Source: a virus
Direction: 5' to 3' (one strand)
Length of the DNA stretch: 64,000 bases
IMG/VR virus record: IMGVR_UViG_3300026484_000436
Span: 1 to 64,000 of that record
Positions 8,022 through 15,601 of the stretch are shown in pieces. A program made the position numbers and the translations under genes. How positions within the stretch are numbered: the stretch's first letter is position 1; every line of letters starts with the position of its first letter. Below the pieces are notes generated by a model. It was not told the origin of the DNA and made no database searches. It saw only the letters and a list, made by a program, of their open reading frames with translations.

Positions 8022-8043
8022 TTTGATTCCTTTTTTATTTATA

Positions 8044-8072
8044 ATTATAATATAAAATCAAAAATAAATTAA
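8044..8072 (-). promoter_or_regulatory. Promoter fused to a weak terminator, upstream of the 227-aa gene
   Basis: On the minus strand TTAATT (8067-8072), 17 bp and TATAAT (8044-8049). The TAA stop of the second tube-like gene starts only a few bases upstream. A TATAAATA string overlaps at about 8034, which resembles a T4 late promoter but may be chance in such AT-rich DNA. Confidence 0.6.
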
Positions 8073-8081
8073 CTTTTATTT
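8062..8081 (-). terminator. Weak A-T hairpin at the end of the tail genes
   Basis: The stem AAATAAA / TTTATTT (7 bp, loop AGTTAA on the minus strand) contains the TAA stop of the preceding gene. It follows the same stop-hairpin-promoter plan as the elements at 4547-4586 and 6903-6941, but the all-AT stem is weak. Confidence 0.35.
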
Positions 8082-8648
8082 CGGAGGACTTATTTTTTCA
8101 TCAAGTTGGTACCCAACTATTTGAAACTCTATCGAAAATGTCTGATTTCCTGAACCACCATAAGTATTGACCCATTTCGGTAAAGTTTTTGGATATAGTG
8201 TAAAATTGCCGCCAAAAACTTTTTCACCTTCAGGAGTGAATCTATTTATTTCCAATTCAATCGAATAATGATGCAAGTTCCCAGGTGCTATACCCGTGTA
8301 TTTCCTCAAATTAGAATCTGTTACAATTTTATTGAGTGTTTGAAAAATTTTACCATCTTCAACTTCGATAAATGTTATTGAAACATCTTTGGGTGGTTTC
8401 CAAGATTTTGGGTATTCAAAAGCAAAAAAATCGAAGTATTGAATAGAACTATAATCTATTGAACCTTCATCGATTGATATTTCTTCAATCAACATAAATT
8501 CATTTCCTGCTGCCCCCACAAGGTTCAAGTCATTAACATTAATCGATAAATTTTTACCAACACTAACTATTTTTGCATAGAAAGTGTCGGTCCTAGCAGG
8601 AGGTTTATAAATGGATTTAACATTTATGTATTTTGTAATATCACCCAT
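8076..8648 (-). CDS. Second tail-tube-like structural protein (190 aa)
   Basis: This is a beta-rich protein of almost the same size as its neighbour, the tail tube (189 aa), with a comparable run of beta segments (NLHHYSIELEINRF, FSIEFQIVGYQL). It is the last gene of the head-tail block, 13 bp after the tube gene, and ends in a promoter-terminator element. It could be a tube paralogue, a tube cap or a tube-baseplate adaptor. The resemblance is in size, position and pattern rather than clear sequence identity. Confidence 0.55.
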   Translation of the reverse strand: MGDITKYINVKSIYKPPARTDTFYAKIVSVGKNLSINVNDLNLVGAAGNEFMLIEEISIDEGSIDYSSIQYFDFFAFEYPKSWKPPKDVSITFIEVEDGKIFQTLNKIVTDSNLRKYTGIAPGNLHHYSIELEINRFTPEGEKVFGGNFTLYPKTLPKWVNTYGGSGNQTFSIEFQIVGYQLDEKISPPK

Positions 8649-8661
8649 TTAAAATTCCTTT

Positions 8662-9231
8662 TTACCAATTGCCAGATGCCTTACCTTTATCTTCAAAATA
8701 AGAGAAATCAGCATTAAAAGTGTATTGTAATGGAGCAACTTCTTGACCCAATTCCATCGAATAAGTCATTGTTAAAAGACAATTATCAAATGTCCAAGTT
8801 CTCCAAACAGTACTCCCATCATTGTCATAAAGGTTCACTACAACTTTAAATCTTGTTTGTTTTTTTGCTTCTCTTATTCCGTCTGCTGCACTTGCTTCTC
8901 CACCAATCATATATGTTTTCATCAATTTTCTATAAAATTCTGTAATCTTACCATTTTCATCTTCGAAAACAGTCCAAGTAAGTGTCCCATTTTTTGATAT
9001 TTTTCCTGGGAATGTAAAATGATACCCCATAACATCAATTTCAACTTTTTCCATTTCAATTTCGCCTGGAATCCCACTTACTGTATCTGTAACAAATTTT
9101 ATTTTATCAGAAATATCTTTGGGGTCTATTGCCCCATCTTCTTTCGAAATTTCAATTTCCCAAAATTGACTTGTTTTAACTACACCAACATTATCCTTAA
9201 CTTTGTTATATTTTCTAACTTCTAATGCCAT
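8662..9231 (-). CDS. 19: Tail tube protein (T4 gp19-like)
   Basis: The 189-residue protein has the tube-fold pattern of paired long beta strands around a helix: an N-terminal strand, EIEMEKVEIDVMGYHFTFPG, TLTWTVFEDENGK, and a C-terminal YTFNADFSYFED. T4 gp19 is 163 residues. It directly follows the sheath gene, as gp18-gp19 do in T4. Hexamers of this protein should form the inner tail tube through which DNA passes. AAAGGAAA precedes the ATG, next to a hairpin that ends the sheath gene. Confidence 0.8.
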   Translation of the reverse strand: MALEVRKYNKVKDNVGVVKTSQFWEIEISKEDGAIDPKDISDKIKFVTDTVSGIPGEIEMEKVEIDVMGYHFTFPGKISKNGTLTWTVFEDENGKITEFYRKLMKTYMIGGEASAADGIREAKKQTRFKVVVNLYDNDGSTVWRTWTFDNCLLTMTYSMELGQEVAPLQYTFNADFSYFEDKGKASGNW

Positions 9232-9250
9232 TTATTTTCCTTTATAAAGT

Positions 9251-9273
9251 CAATTACGGTTAAACCGTAATTG
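9251..9273 (-). other. Hairpin with the sheath stop codon in its loop
   Basis: A perfect 9-bp stem (CAATTACGG / CCGTAATTG, loop of 5) carries the TAA stop of the sheath gene in its loop. No T-run follows on the minus strand, so it is not a standard terminator. An mRNA processing or stability element between sheath and tube genes is possible. Confidence 0.5.
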
Positions 9274-11872
9274 CTAAACTTTTATTGAATACTGCTAGAG
9301 TAACTTTTATCTCATTGATATCCATAGTAGGTTGAATTCCTAAGAAAACAGGCAATTTTCTATTGTCAATATCAAAATCAGTAGGACTAACTACACATTT
9401 GAAATCATAAACTCCGCCTTTTGCTTTTATAGAATTACCCATAAAACTATCGATAGTTGTTTTAATTCTATTCCAAGTTTCAGGATTATTATAATTAAAC
9501 AACTCATATTTTAAGTAACTTTCTAAACCATATCTAATTGCCATTAACAAGAATGCTACACTTCTAAGTTGTAACGGCGACGGTTTCGCATACATTGTTC
9601 TGTTACCCCAAATAATTAAACCTTGACCTTGTTTATAAATTATTGGATTGATTCTATTATCTACAACCACATCAAGTTCCCCATCGCTGAATTGGTGTTT
9701 AATTTCAAGTCCTAAAACTTTACCTCTAACTAAACCTGCTGCTGGTGTGAATAAACTATAATTTCTATGAACGAAGTTTTGACTAATCGCTCCATAAGTT
9801 GAAGGTGCCGTCCATACATATTCTTTATTATAAGGACAATACTGTTTTACCCAACCTGTAAATAATGAACCTAAATGAGTGTTTAACATCAATTTGTTCG
9901 CATAGTCACCTGTCGCTTTTAATGCATCTGCACTTTCTTCAGCACTTGGGTCCATACTCCAATAACAATGTGTATTATTTTCACCTTGAGCATTCGCAAC
10001 TCTTAACATTTCTTGAGCATATGCTGGAATTGTATAACCACCATCTAACAATAATTGAACTGGTGTTTCAGTGTTATTACTTAACTTTCTTAATGCCATA
10101 ATCATATCTGCCAAACTTACAGGACTTCCGTCATCTGCCTTTTCCATATAATTTACACCTGCATCTAAAACTTTACCATTTGATGTCCCAATAGCAACAT
10201 AATCTCCGATATGTTCTCCTGTTAAAGGATAACTTAAAATTGTGTAAGGGTAGTATTGATAACCTTCCACGATATGTTTATCAACATCTGTTAAATCTTT
10301 TTGCCATTTATAAACAATCCAACCTTTTTCGTTAGCATCGTCATAATTGTAATCTCTTTGAATAGATCTGTCTAAGAATAATTGTTTATTATCTCTATCA
10401 ATATCTTCAATAGTATATAATTCATATAAATCTGTTCCATAAATTACATCTCTTGATTCATAATTGGGTGCAAATTTAATAGTATCCCCAATATCTAAAC
10501 CATCTGTATCATTTAGGAAAATTTCAATATCCCCAACGAATAAATCTTCTTTTGATTCAAGTTTTACCCCATCATCATTTTTCGCTGGATAAAAAATCAT
10601 ATCTTTATTTTTTCTCCAAATTGAATAATTCGTAGGTTTTGGATTTAACACTTCCCCATTGATTGTTTTTGCGAAAATGTTATCTTTAACTTGAATGAAT
10701 TCAGAAAACCCATTAACAACTGTTTCGATATATAATTTTTTCCCAAATCCATCTATGAATTCTCTATCCTTTGAAACTAACCATCTTTCAACTTCTTCGC
10801 CATTTTCATAAACAACAAGGTAAAATGCTTTCATATCAGGATAATCTTTTGATTTTTCTATACCAATTTCAAGAGAATCATTCCATTTACCTGGATTTAC
10901 ACCAGTTACCATAAATGAATACATCTGTTCCCAAATTGAAACTTTTGTTATTTTATAAATCGTGTCTGAACTTGAAACTGTTACAGGTTGTTTTGTATGA
11001 ACGAAATATAAATCTATTTGGTCTCTAATTTTTTGAATTGCTGTATCATCAGTTTCTTCGTCGTTTTCATCAAGTACAACGATTTCGTCTCCGTCGTGAA
11101 ATTCATCTGCATTATCAACTATAATGAATGGTGCTTCATCTCCGTCTATCAATACGATTGCTGTAGCATCATTTGCTTTATTTTTAACCTTAGTCCCTTT
11201 TTTAACAGTTAAAGTTGTTTGATTTCCATCACTATCTTCATCAAGAATAATTCTATCAAATTTGTGTGTTCCAGGTTTAACATCTAAAACTTCAACTATT
11301 TTAAAACCTTCGCCATCAACATCATAATCTGTAATTTCGGCATAATCATCTTTACTTGAAATAACGATTTTTTGACCTGCTGCGATATTTTTAGGTGCCC
11401 CATTTAAAACAAATTCATAAGAATTTATTGAAGTTGCCCCAGGTTTATCAAGTTCTTTTTCAACTTGAATAATTTTTTCTTTTTGAATGAAATTATAACT
11501 ATCCAATTCGTCTTGTGTCAATCCTTTTTCAAAAGGTTCCACTATTTTTTTAACATCGTCGTCATAATCAGGACCCATATTAAAGTTACCACCTCTAACA
11601 AGAACACCACCATATTTAACATCGTCTGCTGCTGCTCTAACTGTCCACACTTTATCCGTAGATTTTAAAATATGAATAGCACTTTGATTTTCAGGGTATC
11701 TTAAATCAGGTGTCCCATAAACATTGATATATTGACCTTCAGAAGTCATAAGTCTTGGCATATTCACAGGCCCTTTTTTGCTTCTCACTACAATACCAGC
11801 AAAAATACCTGATAATCCTTGGATTACGGCACTTCTATCTTGTGTAGCAAATACAACTTTTGCTGCTCCCAT
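9260..11872 (-). CDS. 18: Tail sheath protein (T4 gp18-like)
   Basis: This is the contractile sheath subunit. The N-terminus has the sheath signature (GLSGIFAGIVVRSKKGPVNM, then a VYGTPD region and VWTVRAA). The conserved C-terminal half contains GLIIWGNRTMYA, followed by LRSVAFLLMAIRYGLESYLK and a final beta strand (NEIKVTLAVFNKSLAITV) that interlocks neighbouring subunits. At 870 residues it is about 200 longer than T4 gp18. The extra length is an acidic insertion (about residues 90-350, many Asp/Glu) probably exposed on the sheath surface. It is followed by the tube gene. Confidence 0.92.
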   Translation of the reverse strand: MGAAKVVFATQDRSAVIQGLSGIFAGIVVRSKKGPVNMPRLMTSEGQYINVYGTPDLRYPENQSAIHILKSTDKVWTVRAAADDVKYGGVLVRGGNFNMGPDYDDDVKKIVEPFEKGLTQDELDSYNFIQKEKIIQVEKELDKPGATSINSYEFVLNGAPKNIAAGQKIVISSKDDYAEITDYDVDGEGFKIVEVLDVKPGTHKFDRIILDEDSDGNQTTLTVKKGTKVKNKANDATAIVLIDGDEAPFIIVDNADEFHDGDEIVVLDENDEETDDTAIQKIRDQIDLYFVHTKQPVTVSSSDTIYKITKVSIWEQMYSFMVTGVNPGKWNDSLEIGIEKSKDYPDMKAFYLVVYENGEEVERWLVSKDREFIDGFGKKLYIETVVNGFSEFIQVKDNIFAKTINGEVLNPKPTNYSIWRKNKDMIFYPAKNDDGVKLESKEDLFVGDIEIFLNDTDGLDIGDTIKFAPNYESRDVIYGTDLYELYTIEDIDRDNKQLFLDRSIQRDYNYDDANEKGWIVYKWQKDLTDVDKHIVEGYQYYPYTILSYPLTGEHIGDYVAIGTSNGKVLDAGVNYMEKADDGSPVSLADMIMALRKLSNNTETPVQLLLDGGYTIPAYAQEMLRVANAQGENNTHCYWSMDPSAEESADALKATGDYANKLMLNTHLGSLFTGWVKQYCPYNKEYVWTAPSTYGAISQNFVHRNYSLFTPAAGLVRGKVLGLEIKHQFSDGELDVVVDNRINPIIYKQGQGLIIWGNRTMYAKPSPLQLRSVAFLLMAIRYGLESYLKYELFNYNNPETWNRIKTTIDSFMGNSIKAKGGVYDFKCVVSPTDFDIDNRKLPVFLGIQPTMDINEIKVTLAVFNKSLAITV

Positions 11873-11895
11873 TTAATTTCCTTTATCTTTATTTT

Positions 11896-12084
11896 TTAAC
11901 CTAAAACATTCATTTGAGCACCTTTTGGTAACTCTTGTGAAATTTTGATTATTTGACTCTCATCTACATCTAAAACAATTTTTTCGTTGATACCTATTAA
12001 GAATATATCTTTATGGGCATTTTGTCCTTTTGTATCCACGATAAATTGTCTTTCACTTCCATTGTAAATTTCAATTTTGACCAT
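11896..12084 (-). CDS. Small beta-rich structural protein (62 aa)
   Basis: The protein resembles the small beta-domain proteins that often accompany capsid or tail genes: an N-terminal IEIYNGSERQFIV strand pair, then IFLIGINEKIVLDVDES. The N-terminal domain of the 119-aa protein after the capsid gene has a similar layout. It sits just upstream of the sheath gene with its own ribosome binding site. Virion component is inferred from context. Confidence 0.6.
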   Translation of the reverse strand: MVKIEIYNGSERQFIVDTKGQNAHKDIFLIGINEKIVLDVDESQIIKISQELPKGAQMNVLG

Positions 12085-12104
12085 TTATACTTTCCTTTTT
12101 ATAT

Positions 12105-12890
12105 TTAAGTATTTATATTATTTAAACTCTTGCAACTCTCTTCCATAATAAGTCGAGTGTCTTGATTCACATTACATACCTCACGGCACGCTAATGTAGA
12201 TTCATTATATTGTCTTATGTCTTTTAAATCCATTGATTTATTAAAAACATTAACTTTTAAATCTACAACTTCAATTTTATTATTTCCTAATTCATAAAAA
12301 GGACTAAAAAATACCCCATCAATTTTTACCGAAAATTCAATGAGTGTCATACTACCATAAGAAGCAATATCAATATATTCTATAGAATCTATGTTCCCGT
12401 ATAGTGTATTATAGTTTATTGGAACAATGATTTTATCATCTATAATATAATCTATTTCAATAGGTGGATTTACACCACTAAATTCTATGTTAAAAAGTAA
12501 TTCAATTAAGTATATAATTTTGCTTTCAGAAGCAAAAAGTTGAAAAGTAAAATTTGATTCCCCATAAAAAATTTGTCTTAATGTTATTTCATCATCAACT
12601 TCTATATATTGTGTCCTTACAGGAGAACTCCAATTGTGTCCTTTTTCTTCAGATTTAATAATTGGGTCTCTTTTCCAAACACATAAACTTATATTATCAT
12701 TATATTCCCCTATAAGTTCTTTTATGGCATCCGTTGTTTTTGTATTATTTATTTTTGAAATTCTATCTTTTCTAAATTCTTCAATAAAATCCATAGAAGG
12801 ACTATATTTGAAAGGTATATCTAGACCCATTTTTTCAAGGAATAAAGTTTTAAAATAATTTATTACACCTGCTTCAAATTCTTGTGTCAT
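12105..12890 (-). CDS. Putative neck / tail-completion protein (261 aa)
   Basis: I do not recognise the sequence directly. It is a beta-rich protein with VRTQYIEVDDEITLRQIFYG and a run of alternating hydrophobic strands to residue 225. Its place between the capsid block and the sheath is where many myoviruses encode the neck and tail-terminator proteins (gp14/gp15 function in T4). The role is inferred from position only. Confidence 0.5.
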   Translation of the reverse strand: MTQEFEAGVINYFKTLFLEKMGLDIPFKYSPSMDFIEEFRKDRISKINNTKTTDAIKELIGEYNDNISLCVWKRDPIIKSEEKGHNWSSPVRTQYIEVDDEITLRQIFYGESNFTFQLFASESKIIYLIELLFNIEFSGVNPPIEIDYIIDDKIIVPINYNTLYGNIDSIEYIDIASYGSMTLIEFSVKIDGVFFSPFYELGNNKIEVVDLKVNVFNKSMDLKDIRQYNESTLACREVCNVNQDTRLIMEESCKSLNNINT

Positions 12891-12919
12891 ATCTATCCTT
12901 ATTTTATAACTTATTTAAT

Positions 12920-13543
12920 TTATAATAAATCAATCGCTTTACTCCATCCTGTATCCCCACCGGATTTTAAGTCTTCCATTACCTTATCAAACATTTCTCT
13001 ACCTTCATCTCTCAAATCCGTTATGTCAAATGGTAATTCTGATAAAGCAAAATCGTTTCTATTATGACCGATATAAATATAAGCAAGTGCAGTAATTAAA
13101 TCTAAAAATAAAATATCATCGTAGTTAATATCTTCAAGTATAGGATTACATAAAAATTCTACATAATAAGTGGCACTGGCATCAAAATTTGCGAATGAAG
13201 TATTGAGTAATTTTCTTGATTTGTCAAATTCCCACCTCCACATCACTTTTAACTCATCACGAATGTCTGCTGGATAAGTTCTATAATTACCATAAAAAAT
13301 TCCTGAGATATTTTGTATTGTTCTTGATAAACCAACCTCATCTACGATAGTATTAAATTTCATATACTTTGAAGAAATTAAAACAGGAACTAAAATTGAA
13401 ACAGGATTATATTTTCCATAAATACCAAATGCTCTTCTTAATAACCCATCAAGAATAGGTTCTTTGATTTCAAAATTTTCTAAACCCACAAAATACTGAT
13501 TTGTATTGACTAATATATAATCCATTAACTCCGTTTTTGTCAT
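12920..13543 (-). CDS. Putative neck / head-tail connector protein (207 aa)
   Basis: The first half is helical and the centre reads RDELKVMWRWEFDKSRKLLN, then DILFLDLITALAYIYIGHNR and a C-terminal acidic helix. The helix-rich pattern and the gene's place after the head proteins and before the tail proteins suggest a connector, comparable to T4 gp13. Family membership could not be established by eye. Confidence 0.5.
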   Translation of the reverse strand: MTKTELMDYILVNTNQYFVGLENFEIKEPILDGLLRRAFGIYGKYNPVSILVPVLISSKYMKFNTIVDEVGLSRTIQNISGIFYGNYRTYPADIRDELKVMWRWEFDKSRKLLNTSFANFDASATYYVEFLCNPILEDINYDDILFLDLITALAYIYIGHNRNDFALSELPFDITDLRDEGREMFDKVMEDLKSGGDTGWSKAIDLL

Positions 13544-13579
13544 GTGTATCCTTTTTTAATTAAAACAAAAGGAGAAAAC

Positions 13580-14530
13580 TTAAATAAGTTTCCCTGCTAA
13601 TGTCCCTGTTTTATTTTCAACGATAGAACCCTGTCCTTCATCTTCTAAAAGTTTTTCTGCTAAACTTTTTTGAGTGTCGCTTTCATTAGTTGCTTCTTCA
13701 ACTTTTACTTCTTCAACTTTTTCTTCAACTTTTTTAGAAATCGAAGTTTTACCACCCATAAGTTTTTCTGCTAAACTTGTTCTTTTTGCTTCTGCTGAAC
13801 CATCTTTTTCTTCAATTTTTGAATCAGTTCCATTTAAGTTTTCTTTGATTCTTTCAATCATTTTTTCTTCAACTAATGGCATTTCACTTTCTTTAATGAT
13901 GAAAAATTCTTCTTTATTTTTGATTGCCTCTGTCAATTCAGCGAATTTTTCTTCACCTAATGATTCTTCAAGTTTAGTATCAAACGCTTCAACCATTTTG
14001 TTTTCTACTTCTTTAATTTGCGATTCTTTAATAACAAAATATTCTTCTCCATTTTCAACTGCTTCTTTAATAATTGAAAATTTCGCACCAAATTTTTCTT
14101 CAAGTTTAGAATTAAACTCTTCAACCATTTTGTTTTCTACTTCTTCAAGTTGTGATTCTTTAATAACATATGCTTTTTCTTTTGATTCTAATAATTTTGA
14201 AACTTCCGCCTCTGCCATATTAAATTTTTCTTTTAAAATTTCAATTTGAGTTTCACTATATTTTTCTAATAGTTTATTTTCAACTGATTCAATTTGAGAT
14301 TCTTTAATTACGAATGCTGTTTCAATTTCGCTCTCATCAAGTCCTAATTTATCAAGTAATTCCAATTTTGCTTTTTTAATTTCATTTTCAATAATTGTTT
14401 TAAATTCTTCTTCTTTTAAAACAACATTTTCCATTAAAATACTCTCGAATGCCTGAGCATATGCTTCTTTTTGGATTGAAGCAATTTTTTCTTCAATCTT
14501 TTTGCTTTCTCTTAAATCTTTGATTGCCAT
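13580..14530 (-). CDS. Putative head scaffold/core protein with tandem repeats (316 aa)
   Basis: A Glu/Lys-rich helical protein with four tandem repeats of 44-48 residues starting near 72, 120, 164 and 209. Each repeat begins with a FVIKESQI-like motif followed by VENKMVEEF. The tail contains SLAEKL at 252-257 and 289-294 and a related TLAGKLI at the very end; the protease-scaffold protein also ends in SLAEKLV. DGSAEA (243-248) resembles the GSADDLG motif in the capsid protein. These signs fit an internal core component processed by the prohead protease, but the assignment is inference. No homologue recognised. Confidence 0.6.
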   Translation of the reverse strand: MAIKDLRESKKIEEKIASIQKEAYAQAFESILMENVVLKEEEFKTIIENEIKKAKLELLDKLGLDESEIETAFVIKESQIESVENKLLEKYSETQIEILKEKFNMAEAEVSKLLESKEKAYVIKESQLEEVENKMVEEFNSKLEEKFGAKFSIIKEAVENGEEYFVIKESQIKEVENKMVEAFDTKLEESLGEEKFAELTEAIKNKEEFFIIKESEMPLVEEKMIERIKENLNGTDSKIEEKDGSAEAKRTSLAEKLMGGKTSISKKVEEKVEEVKVEEATNESDTQKSLAEKLLEDEGQGSIVENKTGTLAGKLI

Positions 14531-14534
14531 TATT

Positions 14535-15140
14535 TTATCCTTTAAATCTTATTGTTATAACTTCATTTGTAACCTCAACATCACAATTTGCGAAAATAGT
14601 ATTATCATTATTTTTAATAAAATCTAAAATATCTTCGCTAAATGGAACTTCAACTGTATTATCAGCAACTATACTAATTTCAACTGCCCCGTTTGTTTGT
14701 TTGTCAAGTAAAGCAGCAATGCTTTCTATATCATCAAGTGTATCATTACTCGCTCCATCAGTTGGAACAGATCCTAAATCATCTGCACTCCCGTCTGCAT
14801 CTTCTGTAACACTACTATCCACATCTACTAAAAAAATATCTTGTAGTAATAATGCCCATTCGTCAATAACAACTAATTCACCTAACTTATAAAATGGTGC
14901 TAAAAGCATTTTTAATTTTTGTGAATTGTAGTTTTTACTTCTAACGATTGTCCCATTTTCGACAACTTCTAAATCTGTAGGTTTAACACCAAATTTTGAT
15001 AATAGAACTTTTATTTCTTCTACATCAACATCGGCAGCGCCATCTGCTCTTTTAATAATTAACCCTTCAGGTATTTCTTTTAAAATTAATGAAGTATCTG
15101 CTTCAATAAGTTTTTTAATATCATTAAAATTTAATTTCAT
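14535..15140 (-). CDS. Head-associated protein with GSADDLG motif (201 aa)
   Basis: An acidic protein whose middle (residues 113-123, EDADGSADDLG) repeats a motif also found at residues 64-71 of the capsid protein. A related RADGAAD lies at 32-37. It begins MKLNFNDIKKLIEAD, reminiscent of the short N-terminal targeting peptides of T4 internal head proteins. Its start overlaps the end of the AT-hook gene by 4 bp. I read it as a prohead component possibly cut at the shared motif; its molecular role is unknown. Confidence 0.6.
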   Translation of the reverse strand: MKLNFNDIKKLIEADTSLILKEIPEGLIIKRADGAADVDVEEIKVLLSKFGVKPTDLEVVENGTIVRSKNYNSQKLKMLLAPFYKLGELVVIDEWALLLQDIFLVDVDSSVTEDADGSADDLGSVPTDGASNDTLDDIESIAALLDKQTNGAVEISIVADNTVEVPFSEDILDFIKNNDNTIFANCDVEVTNEVITIRFKG

Positions 15141-15496
15141 TCTGTTTCCTTTTTAGGTTTTCTACCCCTTCTTTTAGGTTGAGGTTTTTTAGTTTCTTGT
15201 ATGTTTTCTTCTTTAACAACTTCTGTTTCTTGTATGTTTTCTTCTTTAACAGGTTTCACTTCTTCAATTTTTGCTTCTTTTTCTTCAAAAATTGTTTTAA
15301 CTTGTTTTTCTTTTTTAACAGGTTGAGTTTTCTTAGTTTCAACTTCATTAGTCGATAATTGTTTGATTTCCGATGGGATAAATTTAACTAATTTTTCATC
15401 TATTTGAACCTGACTTAAAGGTTGAATTTGTAGATGTGTATAATCTTTTTTAAGAACACTAATAATTTTTTTAGTTTCATTTTTTAAAATTATCAT
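15137..15496 (-). CDS. Small head-associated protein with AT-hook-like tail (119 aa)
   Basis: Residues 1-50 form a small beta domain (IILKNETKKIISVL ... HLQIQPLSQVQIDEKL). The rest is a charged low-complexity linker with a duplicated VKEENIQET, ending in an AT-hook-like KRRGRKPKK. AT-hooks bind the minor groove of AT-rich DNA, and this genome is very AT-rich. It follows the capsid gene, so packaged DNA contact inside the head is a plausible role, but unproven. Confidence 0.6.
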   Translation of the reverse strand: MIILKNETKKIISVLKKDYTHLQIQPLSQVQIDEKLVKFIPSEIKQLSTNEVETKKTQPVKKEKQVKTIFEEKEAKIEEVKPVKEENIQETEVVKEENIQETKKPQPKRRGRKPKKETE

Positions 15497-15569
15497 TTTT
15501 TTCCTTTATTAACTTTTACTATTATTTAAAAAAATTTTTATTTTCTCGTTTATAATGTTTTCATGTGAT

Positions 15570-15585
15570 GTTCCCGAAGGGGAAC
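15570..15585 (-). other. Stable hairpin just after the major capsid gene
   Basis: A 6-bp G-C-rich stem (GTTCCC / GGGAAC) closes a four-base loop, 17 bp after the capsid stop codon. This is striking in such AT-rich DNA. No T-run follows on the minus strand, so mRNA 3'-end protection or partial termination are the likelier roles. Confidence 0.5.
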
Positions 15586-15601
15586 TTAAAAGTTTTTTTA
15601 A

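Noticed and set aside
13674-14249. A 191-codon plus-strand frame opposite the repeat-bearing head protein
   Set aside because: Ser/Phe-rich antisense shadow of a Glu/Lys-rich coiled-coil gene; no ribosome binding site or independent signal.
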